Assembly: GCA_031425155.1 (NCBI GenBank)
Contig: JANPIV010000012.1
Coordinates: forward strand, 1 to 64,000
Length of the DNA: 64,000 bases
Direction: 5' to 3'
Source: M3007 sp031425155
GTDB lineage: Bacteria > Bacteroidota > Bacteroidia > Chitinophagales > Saprospiraceae
The notes beneath the pieces are model-generated. The model saw only the letters and a program-made list of their open reading frames with translations, was not told where the DNA came from and did no database searches. Positions 1 through 8,305 of this stretch are shown one piece after another. The stretch's first letter is position 1; each line of letters begins with the position of its first letter. The position numbers and the translations under genes were made by a program.

Positions 1-280
1 AGGCAAATTTTGTTTTGTTTTAGATTTTTTTGAAAGTTTTTGACAACGTTACGAGGTTATTTTCTTTCAAAAGCCAAATAAAATTTGAGAGTGATTTGAA
101 AAAGGTGTTGATCCACTTAGAACTGAACAGCCCTGCCCTCCGAAGGGGGATACCAAGCGTACTGTCGCCGCTTTCTACTTAGCCAAGGAAGAATATTGAG
201 TGTATTGTGCCGATCTCCGCTTAGCCAAGTGGTTATAATATCCCCCTTCGGAGGGGGTGGCCGCAGGCCGGGGGAGGCAT
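1..280. other. Gene-free left edge with inverted repeat
   Basis: I see no convincing gene here. The first 100 bases are AT-rich. A perfect 17-base inverted repeat lies at 136-152 (beginning CCCTCCGAAGGGGG) and 239-255 (ending CCCCCTTCGGAGGG), with two further short direct matches (cttagccaag at about 178 and 220) between the arms. The right arm runs on into a GC-rich stretch (gtggccgcaggccgggggag) ending within a few bases of the stop codon of the next, minus-strand gene. It looks like another of the palindromic intergenic elements found throughout this window; as it follows the gene on the minus strand, it could also act in transcription termination. Confidence 0.6.
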
Positions 281-1747
281 TCACAAATTTCCCAAAAAAC
301 GTTCGGCGATCCTCAAAGGCCGGAAGACATAGCGTTTTTTGGCATGGTGTCCGCCGCTGCGGTGCAGAATATCCTTGAGGGTGGTCAGCGTGGGCAGCAG
401 GTATTTGCCTTTATTGAGCATGACACATTCGGCCTGACCAGCGCGGACGGCATCGGTCACTTCGGAGCGGGTGGCGATGCCGCTTTTGTTCAGGGTTTCC
501 AGCACCTGCGTTGCCCAGATCACCGGCACGTGCGCCGCTTCGCAAAGCCACAGAATTTCTTCCTGGATTTCGCCCAGCCGCTCGAAACCGATCTCCACGG
601 CGAGGTCGCCCCGCGCAATCATCACCCCGAACGCAGGCTCGACCATGCCTTGCAGCAACAAAGCCGGGAGATTTTGCACTGCCTCGAAGGTCTCGATTTT
701 GAGCACGATGGGCAATTCTTTGGACTCGTCATTGCGCAGCAAGGCCTGCAATTCCGCCACATCTGCCGCCGAACGCACAAAGGAAAATCCCAACAGATCG
801 GCGTGGGCCAAAGCAAAGGGAGTCAGCGATTTATCGTAGTCTGTCAGGCAGCGCACCGTCAGTTCGGTGTCGGGAAAGTTGATGCCTTTTTCGGGTTTCA
901 GGCGCGGTTTGACCACAGAAATACGGGTCATACGCAGCGTGGCCATGCGTTCGCCGGGTGTTTCTACCACCGCTTCAAACAGCCCGTCGTCGAAGAGCAC
1001 CCGGTCGCCGACCTGCAAATCTTTCACCACGCCCGACAGCGTACAGCCCACCACGTTTTCCTTTTTGTTAAAGGAGGCGTTGGTTTCAGCCAGAAAAAAC
1101 TGCTCTTGTTCGCGGAGTTTCAGGCGGCCTTTTTGTCGCCCTTTGCCCAGCAGGATGGTGCGGATTTTTGGCCCAGCCAGGTCGAAATAAATTTTGCAAT
1201 GCAGCCCGGTGGCGCGTTCCGCTTTACGCACATTGGCGATCATTTTTTCCCAAACCGTCGGACTGTCGTGCGCCGAATTAATGCGCGCACTATTCATACC
1301 CGCTTGCAACAATGCTTTAACGGAAGCATAATCGCTGGCCTTTTCCGTATCGAACGTCACCATTATATGCGAAATATTGGTGTCTTGTTTAGGCCCGAAC
1401 AAAGCATCGGCGCGGTGTTGCAGCAGCCGGGTGCGGGCCGTAAAATCGCCAGTGGAGAGTTCTTTTTTAGGAAAGTCCACCCCCAATCGCTGCAAAACCG
1501 CCTGGACTTGCCGCATAACATGGCTCTCGGCACTGGCCAGAGAAGACAGACCGGCATCGTGCAATTCATCCTGCAAACGGCGCAAATCCTCCCGCCGGAG
1601 CGCGAGGTAATGAATTAGATTGGTGGCACTCCGCTTCTGTTGCGGATGCACCACGGCGATCACTTTTTCCGCTCGCTGCGTAACAGTTTTCAGATTTTGA
1701 TAAATGCGTTCGACGGCAGTACGGAGGTGGGTAAGAGCAGGTTGCAT
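281..1747 (-). CDS. Pyruvate kinase-like protein with N-terminal extension
   Basis: The 488-residue product carries a pyruvate kinase barrel. GMNSARINSAHD at 150-161 corresponds to the substrate-binding GMNVARLNFSHG segment, KIETFEAVQN contains the region of the catalytic lysine, MIARGDLAVEIG at 376-387 is the metal/phosphate-binding signature, and ATQVLETLNKSGIATRSEV matches the ATQMLESM..PTRAE segment. Two things differ from a standard enzyme: about 120 extra, mainly helical residues precede the barrel, and the C-terminal allosteric domain is missing, the protein ending about 70 residues after the ATQ motif. It would convert phosphoenolpyruvate and ADP to pyruvate and ATP if active; a regulatory or altered role is possible. 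The neighbours give no pathway context, although a PEP synthase lies 8 kb away. Confidence 0.85.
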   Translation of the reverse strand: MQPALTHLRTAVERIYQNLKTVTQRAEKVIAVVHPQQKRSATNLIHYLALRREDLRRLQDELHDAGLSSLASAESHVMRQVQAVLQRLGVDFPKKELSTGDFTARTRLLQHRADALFGPKQDTNISHIMVTFDTEKASDYASVKALLQAGMNSARINSAHDSPTVWEKMIANVRKAERATGLHCKIYFDLAGPKIRTILLGKGRQKGRLKLREQEQFFLAETNASFNKKENVVGCTLSGVVKDLQVGDRVLFDDGLFEAVVETPGERMATLRMTRISVVKPRLKPEKGINFPDTELTVRCLTDYDKSLTPFALAHADLLGFSFVRSAADVAELQALLRNDESKELPIVLKIETFEAVQNLPALLLQGMVEPAFGVMIARGDLAVEIGFERLGEIQEEILWLCEAAHVPVIWATQVLETLNKSGIATRSEVTDAVRAGQAECVMLNKGKYLLPTLTTLKDILHRSGGHHAKKRYVFRPLRIAERFLGNL

Positions 1748-1927
1748 AGTGGTGCAAATATGAGGCAGAGCGTGCCGTGTAAGGATGGGGCCAAGTTATG
1801 CAGGCAGGTGATATTCGTCATGTTACCCCAACCTTGAAATTATCTTTTTTTATAAACAAAGATGATGCCCGTCATTGTCTGGTTCATGCTGAACCTTGCA
1901 ATTTGCACTTGAAAATTCGCCCTTGTG

Positions 1928-2449
1928 ATGTGGTTGCTCATACTGCTGCTTTTGCTGTTTAGTCTCCTGCTTTTGCTGCCCATCCGGGTGGAAATTGATA
2001 CAGAGCAAGAAATCTACCGGGCCAGTTGGCGGGGCATTTTTATCTGTTGGGTGGTACCGCAGGAAGAGCGGTGGCGGTGGTATGTCCAGTTGTTTTTTTG
2101 GCAAATGGAATGGAAGCCAGGAGCAACTCCTTCCCCAAAGGAGCCGCCTCCGGCAAAGAAAAAACCAGTTACTGCCCGGAGAAAAAGCTCTTTTTCCATA
2201 CGCCAGGCCCGGGCCATTTTCAAAAATCTGTGGCGGGCGATCAGCATGGAGCATTTGCGGCTCAATTGGGATACCGGCGATTTTGTGCTCAACGCCTGGC
2301 TCTACCCAGCCTTTCGGCTGGCCAGTCAGGGTCAACGACAATTGTTCATCAATTTCTTTGGCGAACAAACTTTGGCAATGCGCCTGCAAACCCGGCCCGG
2401 TCTTTTGGTGCTGGCCGCTATGCGGGTTTTTCTTACACTAAAAACTTAA
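1928..2449 (+). CDS. DUF2953-like membrane-anchored protein
   Basis: A 173-residue protein (a GTG one codon earlier at 1925 is also possible). Residues 1-20 are a strongly hydrophobic leucine-rich helix, followed by a soluble part with a proline/lysine-rich linker near 65-85 (EPPPAKKKPVTARRK) and a C-terminal part that reads like the DUF2953 fold (short beta strands and a LNWDTGDFVLNAWLYPAF segment). Five bases after the stop begins a GerW/YtfJ-type gene. In Firmicutes a DUF2953 gene (ytfI) and ytfJ/gerW are neighbours in the same way, and this conserved pairing is the main support for the family call. The function of the family is not firmly known. The start is supported by the hydrophobic segment beginning directly after it. 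Confidence 0.65.
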   Translation: MWLLILLLLLFSLLLLLPIRVEIDTEQEIYRASWRGIFICWVVPQEERWRWYVQLFFWQMEWKPGATPSPKEPPPAKKKPVTARRKSSFSIRQARAIFKNLWRAISMEHLRLNWDTGDFVLNAWLYPAFRLASQGQRQLFINFFGEQTLAMRLQTRPGLLVLAAMRVFLTLKT

Positions 2450-2454
2450 AAATC

Positions 2455-2820
2455 ATGCAAGCAAATTTTGAAGATGTCCTCACCCAGGTCACCGAATTTT
2501 TGAAATCGGAAGCCAAAACCGAAACCGTGATTGGCAAAGAATTCACGCTGGGCGAATTCACTTGTGTTCCCGTCATCCGCATGGGCCTGGGTTTTGGCTA
2601 TGGCGGTGGAGAAGGGGAAGATGAAAAGAAAGCCCACGGCGGTGGCAGCGGCGCGGGTGCCGGCATTGGCGTCGAACCGCTGGGTTTTCTGGTCACCCGG
2701 GGCGCAGAAATTTCTTTTGTGTCATCCAAAAGCAGCAAAGGCTTGTCCGCCGCTTTTGAAAAAATGCCGGAAGTACTGGAAAAATATATCGCCGGCAAGG
2801 AAACCGCCAGCACCAACTAA
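2455..2820 (+). CDS. GerW/YtfJ family protein
   Basis: A 121-residue protein starting at the ATG five bases after the upstream DUF2953-like stop; an open frame runs further upstream but overlaps that gene and is not expected to be used. The N-terminal ~45 residues (VLTQVTEFLKSEAKTETVIG, then GEFTCVPVIRMGLGFGYGGG) match the core of GerW (YtfJ), followed by the family's glycine-rich region (GGGSGAGAGIGVEPLGFLV) and a conserved VEPLGFLV strand. In Bacillus YtfJ is a forespore protein needed for normal germination; homologues occur in non-sporulating bacteria with unknown role. No spore genes are seen in this window, so the function here should be left open. The pair is probably translationally coupled. 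Confidence 0.85.
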   Translation: MQANFEDVLTQVTEFLKSEAKTETVIGKEFTLGEFTCVPVIRMGLGFGYGGGEGEDEKKAHGGGSGAGAGIGVEPLGFLVTRGAEISFVSSKSSKGLSAAFEKMPEVLEKYIAGKETASTN

Positions 2821-3009
2821 GCACGGTTTCAGTAGTTTTTCCAGATGTTTTGTGCCAAAAGCGGTGGCAATGAATGGCCGGGCTGAATAACGGAAGGCCC
2901 TGAGAGGCTGCCGCAAATGAAGGAAATGGGCATAGCGAGCATGCACTAGTCAGCTCTCTATGCTCATTTCCTTAAATAATCTAACCTTACCAAAGCAATT
3001 AACCGAACC

Positions 3010-3441
3010 ATGAAGGCAGTAAAAAGCATTTTATTAATTGAAGACGATACAGATGACCAAGGTTTTTTTGTAGAAGCACTTCATGACATTGCAAATGCCA
3101 CCCTATATGGCATAGTGAACAATGGAAAAGAAGCACTGGACAAACTGGCCCATTCTGCTATTCTGCCCACGCTCATTTTTACAGACATCAATATGCCGCA
3201 AATGAGCGGAATTGAATTTTTGGCCGAAATAGCTAAAAGGCCACGACTCAATCATACTCCTGTAGTAATGCTTTCCACCGATATTGGGAAAAAAGAACTT
3301 GCCTGCCAGTTAGGCGCAAAGGCTTTTATTAAAAAAACACCAGACTTTAAGTTCTTCCGCGAGCAGATCGAGCAAATAATCAACTCGGCTGCAGTGGATG
3401 GCGATATGGCTACCCCGGTTTTTATACCTATCCCAAATTAA
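3010..3441 (+). CDS. Single-domain response regulator (receiver)
   Basis: The 143-residue protein is a lone receiver domain. The acidic pocket is EDD at 11-13, the phospho-acceptor is Asp59 in FTDINMPQMSG, a switch Ser is in VVMLSTD and the conserved Lys is in AFIKKTPDF. The spacing LIEDDTDDQGFF resembles Rcp1-type receivers that pair with hybrid or phytochrome kinases. A short tail after the domain (AAVDGDMATPVFIPIPN) has no known motif. There is no output domain and no adjacent kinase, so it presumably works by protein contact with a kinase encoded elsewhere. A palindromic repeat begins 12 bases after the stop. Confidence 0.9.
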   Translation: MKAVKSILLIEDDTDDQGFFVEALHDIANATLYGIVNNGKEALDKLAHSAILPTLIFTDINMPQMSGIEFLAEIAKRPRLNHTPVVMLSTDIGKKELACQLGAKAFIKKTPDFKFFREQIEQIINSAAVDGDMATPVFIPIPN

Positions 3442-3452
3442 AATGACGGACA

Positions 3453-3571
3453 TTAATAACTGATGTTACGCACGCAATACATTTACGAAACCTTTGGAGG
3501 TTTCGCAAACGCCACAACGTCGTTATGAAAACCGTGCGTAACTTCAGTTATTAACTGAAATTACGCACACC
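3453..3571. repeat. Nested palindromic element, copy A
   Basis: Arms at 3453-3474 and 3533-3554 are inverted repeats matching at 21 of 22 positions around the core TGATGTTACGCA. A second, perfect hairpin (CGAAACCT/AGGTTTCG, loop ttgg) lies inside at 3486-3505. A further partial arm (aactgaaattacgcac) follows directly at 3551-3571 in the opposite sense, giving one and a half units. A related element with the same outer core and a different inner stem is at 38997-39096. It has no coding capacity. Confidence 0.85.
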
Positions 3572-3638
3572 ATTATGATTTGTAGAAATATCAGTTCCCC
3601 TGCTGCTATTGTTGGTGCCTGATTTCTATTAAGCGGCA

Positions 3639-3953
3639 TCAGAATTGAGCAGTAATGACCACCGAATTATCCACGCCGAAAGGGGTGGAGACGTATTTGT
3701 CTGCCGCCCAGTCGTTTTCCCAATTACTGTCATCAATCAGGTAGCGAAACTGGTATTCTTCATTGCAGGGCAAATTCAGGGAAGCCTTGAATTCTCCGTT
3801 TTTCGCTTTCATGGGAATTCCCGTAGCGGTGTTCCACTCATTGAAATCACCGAGTATTTTCACTTCCGTTGCGCCATTTGCCGCTTCCTTTGGCAGAGAG
3901 AAAGTAACAGTACAAACCTTGCTGGATTTGAGAAATTTCTTTTGCAAGCTCAT
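3639..3953 (-). CDS. Small glycogen-binding (CBM48-like) domain protein
   Basis: A 104-residue protein made of one immunoglobulin-like E-set/CBM48 domain as found at the N-terminus of isoamylase and in AMPK beta subunits. Supporting segments are VTFSLPKEAANGATEVKILG, the GDFNEWN motif, MKAKNGEFKASLNLPCNEE, YQFRYLIDD and the final DNSVVITAQF strand. Such stand-alone proteins bind starch/glycogen-like polymers or simply scaffold; no catalytic domain is present. No signal peptide is visible, so it is probably cytoplasmic. It is monocistronic, flanked by a palindromic element on one side and a MITE-like element on the other. Confidence 0.8.
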   Translation of the reverse strand: MSLQKKFLKSSKVCTVTFSLPKEAANGATEVKILGDFNEWNTATGIPMKAKNGEFKASLNLPCNEEYQFRYLIDDSNWENDWAADKYVSTPFGVDNSVVITAQF

Positions 3954-4045
3954 GATAGTTATATTTTAGTGAAAGGCTCTGCAAATAAACGGCTGTCCTC
4001 TACCCCTTTTCAATGACGCTGGTCAAGTGAAATAATGATATATGT

Positions 4046-4213
4046 TTAGAGGCTGTTTTAAAACCCATCATCGGACGTAAAGTCCCGCCTTTTGCCACTA
4101 TATTTTGCTTTATTTTTAGCGAATAGTCCCTGCTATGCACTAAAAATAAATCTTCATCTACTGGCAAAATTCAGGCCTTTCCGCTCCGTTCAGGGTTTTA
4201 AAACAGCCTCTAA
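4046..4213. repeat. MITE-like element, copy 1 (168 bp)
   Basis: A 168-base element with perfect 21-base terminal inverted repeats (4046-4066 and 4193-4213; the end reads TTAGAGGCTGTTTTAAAACC). The interior is non-coding. A second copy about 41 kb away (45518-45685) is alike over its entire length, including the block gcgaatagtccctgctatgc. No transposase is nearby; it looks like a non-autonomous element mobilised in trans. No clear target-site duplication is visible. The last bases provide the stop codon of the neighbouring minus-strand gene. Confidence 0.9.
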
Positions 4214-4674
4214 GCAAAACCAATCTTAGCCAGCAGGAGCAGGCCTATTGCTATCAAACCTATCCAAACGCCCAAACTCACCCAGGCCATTTTTCGGGAT
4301 TTGGCATTGTCTTCCACTATAAGCACAATGAGCGATAAAACCGGGCTGGCTGCAAACAGTAAAAGGAAAGCCCAAATGCTACCCATAAGTCCCATAAGAA
4401 TGCCCACAAACATACTAAACAGCGCGATATAGGCCAATGGACTGGCTTTTTCACCGTCGCCGGCTGGTTTGCGCAGTTCTTTTTTGACCGCTTTCATCGT
4501 CCGGAGTTGTTTAAACAATCCGGGCTTTTTCCATTGGTGCGGCAGGCTGGTCGCAGGTGCGACTCTGGTGGTGACGGGGATGCCAATCATAGCATCAGTT
4601 ATAGTAGCACTACTGTCAGACAACGAAGTCAGTAGTAAAAAAGCAAGCGGGAAAAAGCGTAATTTCAAGTTCAT
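4210..4674 (-). CDS. Hypothetical membrane protein (paralogue of 9137-9607)
   Basis: A 154-residue protein with an N-terminal signal-like segment (LKLRFFPLAFLLLTSLSDSSA), a basic central part (KKPGLFKQLRTMKAVKKELRK) and two or three hydrophobic helices from about 85 to the end, separated by an acidic/basic turn (VEDNAKSRKMAW). The gene at 9137 has the same plan and near-identical central and turn motifs (KKPGLFQQFRAIKAVKKELR, KNPKSRKLAW). The family is unknown to me; small Bacteroidota membrane proteins with this KKPG...KAVKKEL block exist. Its TAG stop is formed by the terminal inverted repeat of the adjacent MITE-like element, so the original C-terminus may have been changed. Confidence 0.75.
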   Translation of the reverse strand: MNLKLRFFPLAFLLLTSLSDSSATITDAMIGIPVTTRVAPATSLPHQWKKPGLFKQLRTMKAVKKELRKPAGDGEKASPLAYIALFSMFVGILMGLMGSIWAFLLLFAASPVLSLIVLIVEDNAKSRKMAWVSLGVWIGLIAIGLLLLAKIGFA

Positions 4675-4912
4675 CGTTGAAAGTAATTGAATGATTACGA
4701 AATAGGGTAGGGGATTGGCAATGGATTAAAGCGAGAGTATCAATTACTACTGTCCGGTCATAGTGAGCGAAGTCAATCCCCTGCATGATGTGCCTCAATC
4801 TCCCCGGTGCGCTAAGCCGGTATTTTTGCCTTATTATTTAAAAAGCACCAATAATTTTCTATTTTAACCCCGACAAATCGTTGACTCAACCTAGTGCTGC
4901 AAACTTACCGCT

Positions 4913-5899
4913 ATGACAAAAGAAACTTCTGTGTTAGTCTCCCTGCTGGCCATGTTTCTGCTTTTTATTTCCGGCGATCATTTTCTTTATAAAAACAGCC
5001 ATCCATCCATAGAAAACAAGGTAGTAGGAGCAGCACTTCCAGCCGTTGCGCAGGATACCGTGCCGCGCCGTCTGTTTACTATTGTTCCCCGCGATATTGC
5101 CATTAAATCTTATTTCCGGTATTTAAAAAATGTGGTGGCCGCGTATGATACCCTGCTGCCCTATCCTTTGAGCGAGCATCTCCTGGTACGGGCCAATCCC
5201 TGGATCATTGATACGCTGGAAAGCACCGATTACTATCGCCGGAAACTGCATGGTAATACGATTTATACACAGCCTGATATGGTCGTGCTGCACCAGGGCG
5301 ACACGTTGTTTTTCCCTGATTCTCTGTCCGCCTATTCCCTGCTGGACCGCATGCAGCATACCCTGATAGACGTGAATATCCCGGAATACCGGCTGCGCAT
5401 CCTGGAATACGGCGACACTGTATATTCTTTTCCCGTTCGCGTGGGCAAGCACCGGGTTCGCTATCTGGCCACAGCCGACCATCAGGTGGACCTGCGTACC
5501 CGGCCGGGCAGCGGTACGGTAATTCGCATCAATCGTTATCCAACCTTCACTGATCCGGTGACCGGCAAGAAATTCACCCATACCAAACGGGACGACCATG
5601 TGCTGACCCTCATGCCCCAAATCCCCTGGGTGGAAGTAGAACTCGATGGTCGGCGTTATGGCCAAATGATCCATCCCACGACTAATCCCGAAACCCTGGG
5701 CCGGGCTTATTCCAATGGTTGTGTCGGGCTGGGAGAGGCGGATGCGTGGCGTTTCTACTACTATGCGCCGCTCGGCACGGCGGTGGTGTTTCGCTATGAT
5801 CTGGAAGTGATCGGGGTGGCTGGCGACACGCTGGTTTTGCCGGATATATATCAATGGAAAAAGAAAAGGTTGAATATGGTCATCCGGGTAGCGCCCTGA
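4913..5899 (+). CDS. L,D-transpeptidase (YkuD domain)
   Basis: A 328-residue exported protein. Residues 8-25 form a single hydrophobic segment (signal anchor or signal peptide). The YkuD catalytic motif is complete in the C-terminal half: HPTTNPETLGRAYSNGCVGL, with catalytic Cys270 in SNGCVG and the conserved His upstream. Such enzymes make 3-3 crosslinks in peptidoglycan or attach proteins to it, acting in the periplasm. The segment before (EYRLRILEYGDTVYSFPVRVGKHR) is the usual first strand of the domain. It is monocistronic. A palindromic repeat starts 7 bases after its stop. Confidence 0.92.
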   Translation: MTKETSVLVSLLAMFLLFISGDHFLYKNSHPSIENKVVGAALPAVAQDTVPRRLFTIVPRDIAIKSYFRYLKNVVAAYDTLLPYPLSEHLLVRANPWIIDTLESTDYYRRKLHGNTIYTQPDMVVLHQGDTLFFPDSLSAYSLLDRMQHTLIDVNIPEYRLRILEYGDTVYSFPVRVGKHRVRYLATADHQVDLRTRPGSGTVIRINRYPTFTDPVTGKKFTHTKRDDHVLTLMPQIPWVEVELDGRRYGQMIHPTTNPETLGRAYSNGCVGLGEADAWRFYYYAPLGTAVVFRYDLEVIGVAGDTLVLPDIYQWKKKRLNMVIRVAP

Positions 5900-5905
5900 A
5901 TGATT

Positions 5906-6027
5906 TTAAAAGGTTGAGAAGTGGAGAATGTTGAAGGGTTGAGAAAATTCGTTACAACTTCATTCTGTGCAGAACCACTATCAATAACTCCACCTTTTTC
6001 AACATTCTCAACCTCTCAACTTCTTTT
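5906..6027. repeat. Imperfect inverted repeat at a convergent gene end
   Basis: Arms at about 5908-5940 and 5991-6027 share aggttgagaa and gagaatgttgaa in opposite orientation, so the region between two convergent genes can form a long imperfect hairpin. The right arm extends into the minus-strand universal stress gene: the last four codons (S-K-R-S) and the TGA stop of that gene lie inside it. Confidence 0.75.
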
Positions 6028-6873
6028 ACTTATTGGTACCGCTAGCACCGGCAGATGGGTATGATTGGCGGTATCCTCGGTAATACTTCCGAACAATAGA
6101 TGCGATAATCCATGGCGTTGGTGCGTACCCATCACAATCAGGTCTGCTTTTATTTCATCAGCATACGCCTGTATGGTGTCTTCTTCATATAGAACCCGAT
6201 CACGACAGTGCAAAAACACGTCTTTCAATCCCGCTTTTTCAGCCAGCCGGTCTTTTTCTATTTCGACGCTTTCGTGGTTGGAAGTATTCAGCGGGTCATT
6301 CATATATAAAGTCACTACATCAAAGTGAAACAAGTCCTGCCAGGCTTTTACTACTTTGAAAACAGCCAATTGATCCGGCTGAAAGGTGGATGGCACCAGT
6401 ATTTTTTTAATATCAAGTTCTTTTATACCTTTTGGCACGACCAATATGGGGCAGGTCGAGTGGCGAATAATATGTTCAGTATTAGAACCTGTCCACACTT
6501 CTTTCCAACCATGAGCACCCGTAGTACCGATCACGATCAAGTCACTATTTTCATCGGTGGCAATTTCTTTGACCGCCGGAATCATTAGCCCGGCATTGAT
6601 CGTGGTCTCTATACTCAGGTTACTAAAAGCAAAATCATTCTCTAAATCTGATTTAATAGTCTGCAGTCGGTCGTTGGCCCCCCGATCATACTCTTCTATA
6701 TCAATAGCGGAGGCAGCAGACGCGTATTCGGACATCTGCAAGGCATAAGTAAGCATTTCGTTGACATGTACTATATGCAGATTAGCCCTGACTTGTACCG
6801 CCAGATAAGCGGCTACTTTTAATGCATCCATAGATACATCAGAAAAATCAACGGGAACAAGTATTCTTTTCAT
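6016..6873 (-). CDS. Universal stress protein, tandem UspA domains
   Basis: The 285-residue product has two UspA domains (about 1-145 and 150-285). Each starts with the usual strand (KRILVPVDFSD; IKKILVPSTFQ) and ends with an ATP-binding style G-x2-G-x9-G-S loop (IGTTGAHGWKEVWTGSNTEH; MGTHQRHGLSHLLFGSITE). Cytoplasmic stress or energy-status sensor in general; the ligand is not predictable beyond nucleotide binding. The start overlaps the stop of the upstream usp gene by 4 bases, so the two are translationally coupled. The C-terminal SKRS and stop codon are encoded within an inverted repeat. Confidence 0.92.
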   Translation of the reverse strand: MKRILVPVDFSDVSMDALKVAAYLAVQVRANLHIVHVNEMLTYALQMSEYASAASAIDIEEYDRGANDRLQTIKSDLENDFAFSNLSIETTINAGLMIPAVKEIATDENSDLIVIGTTGAHGWKEVWTGSNTEHIIRHSTCPILVVPKGIKELDIKKILVPSTFQPDQLAVFKVVKAWQDLFHFDVVTLYMNDPLNTSNHESVEIEKDRLAEKAGLKDVFLHCRDRVLYEEDTIQAYADEIKADLIVMGTHQRHGLSHLLFGSITEDTANHTHLPVLAVPISKRS

Positions 6874-7781
6874 TTAAGACTGATATTTAGATGATGTTCG
6901 GCACTATCGGAAACCCCAACCAGTTTTTCTCCCAATACCAACAGCGGCAATTCAATATTAGCCGCAATGCGCTGGGTCGTACTTTGATTCAGCAGGTCAG
7001 AGAAATAAGTGTGGTGATGCGGGCTCATTGCCACAATGTCCGCAGCACTGGCAGTGGCGGCATAAAGAATACCTTTTTCTACTTCGGTCGCATTCTCATA
7101 ACTATAGCCGTGACGAGTCCCTTTCAATAAGGTTTCGAGGCTGCTTTGGGTCGGGGAAATATGGCTGTTCGGGACCAGACTGGATATTTTCTTTAAATCC
7201 AGCAGCGTCAGCACCTCAATATAGGCATCAAACGCAATAGCCAGTTCCCGCAGGGCCCGCACGGTGTGGGGGTTAGAAATGGTGTAATCGTTGCAGGGAA
7301 AAAGGATTTTCTGCACCCCGCGATAGTGTACGTCCCGTGGCACGATCAGCAATGGCAGGCGGCCCCGCCGGATGACTGCCGTCGCCATGTTGCCAAACAG
7401 CATATTAATCAGCACACTTTCTCCCTGCATCCCCATTACTACCAGGTCTGCCTGCTCCAGTTGAAATACCTCTTCCAGGTCGCTGTGAAACTCCGCAAAG
7501 CGCACCATACAGGTTACTTCGATCTGATAGCTGTGTTCCAGCGTTTCCCGGATCTCTCTGAGGCTGTTTTCCAGAGTCGCGGCCATTTCGTCTATAAAAA
7601 AGACTGGCGCAGATTTAGGTAAATCACTCGTTGGAGGCGGATAGGTGAAGTAGTGAAACAGTACCAGCCGGGCTTTGGCGACCTTGGCGAGGGCAGCGGC
7701 ATAGTGCATCGCGTTGGCGGCATCAACGGAGAAATCAGTACAAGCAATGATGGTTTGCATCTTGTCAGTATTATCTGGCAT
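6870..7781 (-). CDS. Universal stress protein, tandem UspA domains
   Basis: Two UspA domains. I place the start at the ATG at 7781 (MPDNTDKMQTIIACTDFS), giving 303 residues; an ATG at 7829 is also in frame, but the extra 16 codons read through a palindromic repeat (7795-7877), and an ATG at 7760 directly before the first strand is a further option. The first domain has DLVVMGMQGESVLINMLFGN with the G-x2-G-x9-G pattern; the second has a degenerate loop (MSPHHHTYFSDLLNQSTTQR) that probably does not bind ATP. It overlaps the downstream usp by 4 bases, so the two products are likely made together and may form a heteromer. Confidence 0.9.
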   Translation of the reverse strand: MPDNTDKMQTIIACTDFSVDAANAMHYAAALAKVAKARLVLFHYFTYPPPTSDLPKSAPVFFIDEMAATLENSLREIRETLEHSYQIEVTCMVRFAEFHSDLEEVFQLEQADLVVMGMQGESVLINMLFGNMATAVIRRGRLPLLIVPRDVHYRGVQKILFPCNDYTISNPHTVRALRELAIAFDAYIEVLTLLDLKKISSLVPNSHISPTQSSLETLLKGTRHGYSYENATEVEKGILYAATASAADIVAMSPHHHTYFSDLLNQSTTQRIAANIELPLLVLGEKLVGVSDSAEHHLNISLK

Positions 7782-7794
7782 GTAAATACAGTTG

Positions 7795-7877
7795 TTTTTG
7801 AGGATTTGAGGATGCGAGTATTTGCTCAATTACCTGACTATCAAGTATTTTGGTCAAATCCTCGCATTCTCAAAAAA
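7795..7877. repeat. Palindromic element, degenerate copy of 44363-44418
   Basis: Left arm 7795-7824 contains gaggatttgaggatgcgag and tatttg; the right arm 7842-7877 contains the complement with an insertion (caagtattttggtcaaatcc, ctcgcattctcaaaaa). It shares its arms with the perfect 56-base palindrome at 44363-44418, but the centre has diverged. It fills the gap between two minus-strand genes and ends one base before the stop of the upstream one. Confidence 0.85.
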
Positions 7878-7878
7878 A

Positions 7879-8277
7879 TTACATCCAATCGCTTACGAAG
7901 CGTTTGAAATCTGCTTTCAATTCTGTATATAATTTTTTGAAAGTTTCGGCATTCTGGCGCATCACCGTATGGTCGGCGAAAGACTGGTGGTCTATGGCGA
8001 CAAAATGCGTTTCTGCATGATTGGCCAACCAGTTTTCATGTGCTGTTATCTGGTGCCGGAGCAGCTGCAACTGACTGCGCTGAATAATAAATTGATTTTG
8101 AAAATGCTCTACTTGTTTTGCTACTTCTTCCCCCGTGTTTTTAGCCGCTATTTCATCCAACCAACTTTGGTATAGATTTAATTCTCCTAAATAAAATTCT
8201 GCTTCCATCGTCCACAGTTTATGTTCAAAATGCAGGTCGGAGAGGTGCTTCGTTTTTGTTTTTTCTGTCGTTGTCAT
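7879..8277 (-). CDS. Hypothetical helical protein
   Basis: A 132-residue protein predicted to be almost entirely helical, with heptad-like spacing from about 20 to 125 (LGELNLYQSWLDEIAAKN, QLQLLRHQITAHENWL, FKKLYTELKADFKRFV). It is rich in His (nine or more) and has no Cys, membrane helix or signal peptide. I do not recognise the family. It lies 30-100 bases upstream of two universal stress genes in the same direction and is likely cotranscribed with them, which suggests a stress-related cytoplasmic role. The stop codon is one base from a palindromic repeat. Confidence 0.75.
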   Translation of the reverse strand: MTTTEKTKTKHLSDLHFEHKLWTMEAEFYLGELNLYQSWLDEIAAKNTGEEVAKQVEHFQNQFIIQRSQLQLLRHQITAHENWLANHAETHFVAIDHQSFADHTVMRQNAETFKKLYTELKADFKRFVSDWM

Positions 8278-8305
8278 GATTGTTTGTTTTAAAAATGTAA
8301 TGATT

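Noticed and set aside
257..1618. Long open frame (453 codons) on the plus strand
   Set aside because: It is the antisense of the pyruvate kinase-like gene, which has clear family motifs; the plus-strand product has biased, His/Gln/Phe-rich composition with no recognisable domain.
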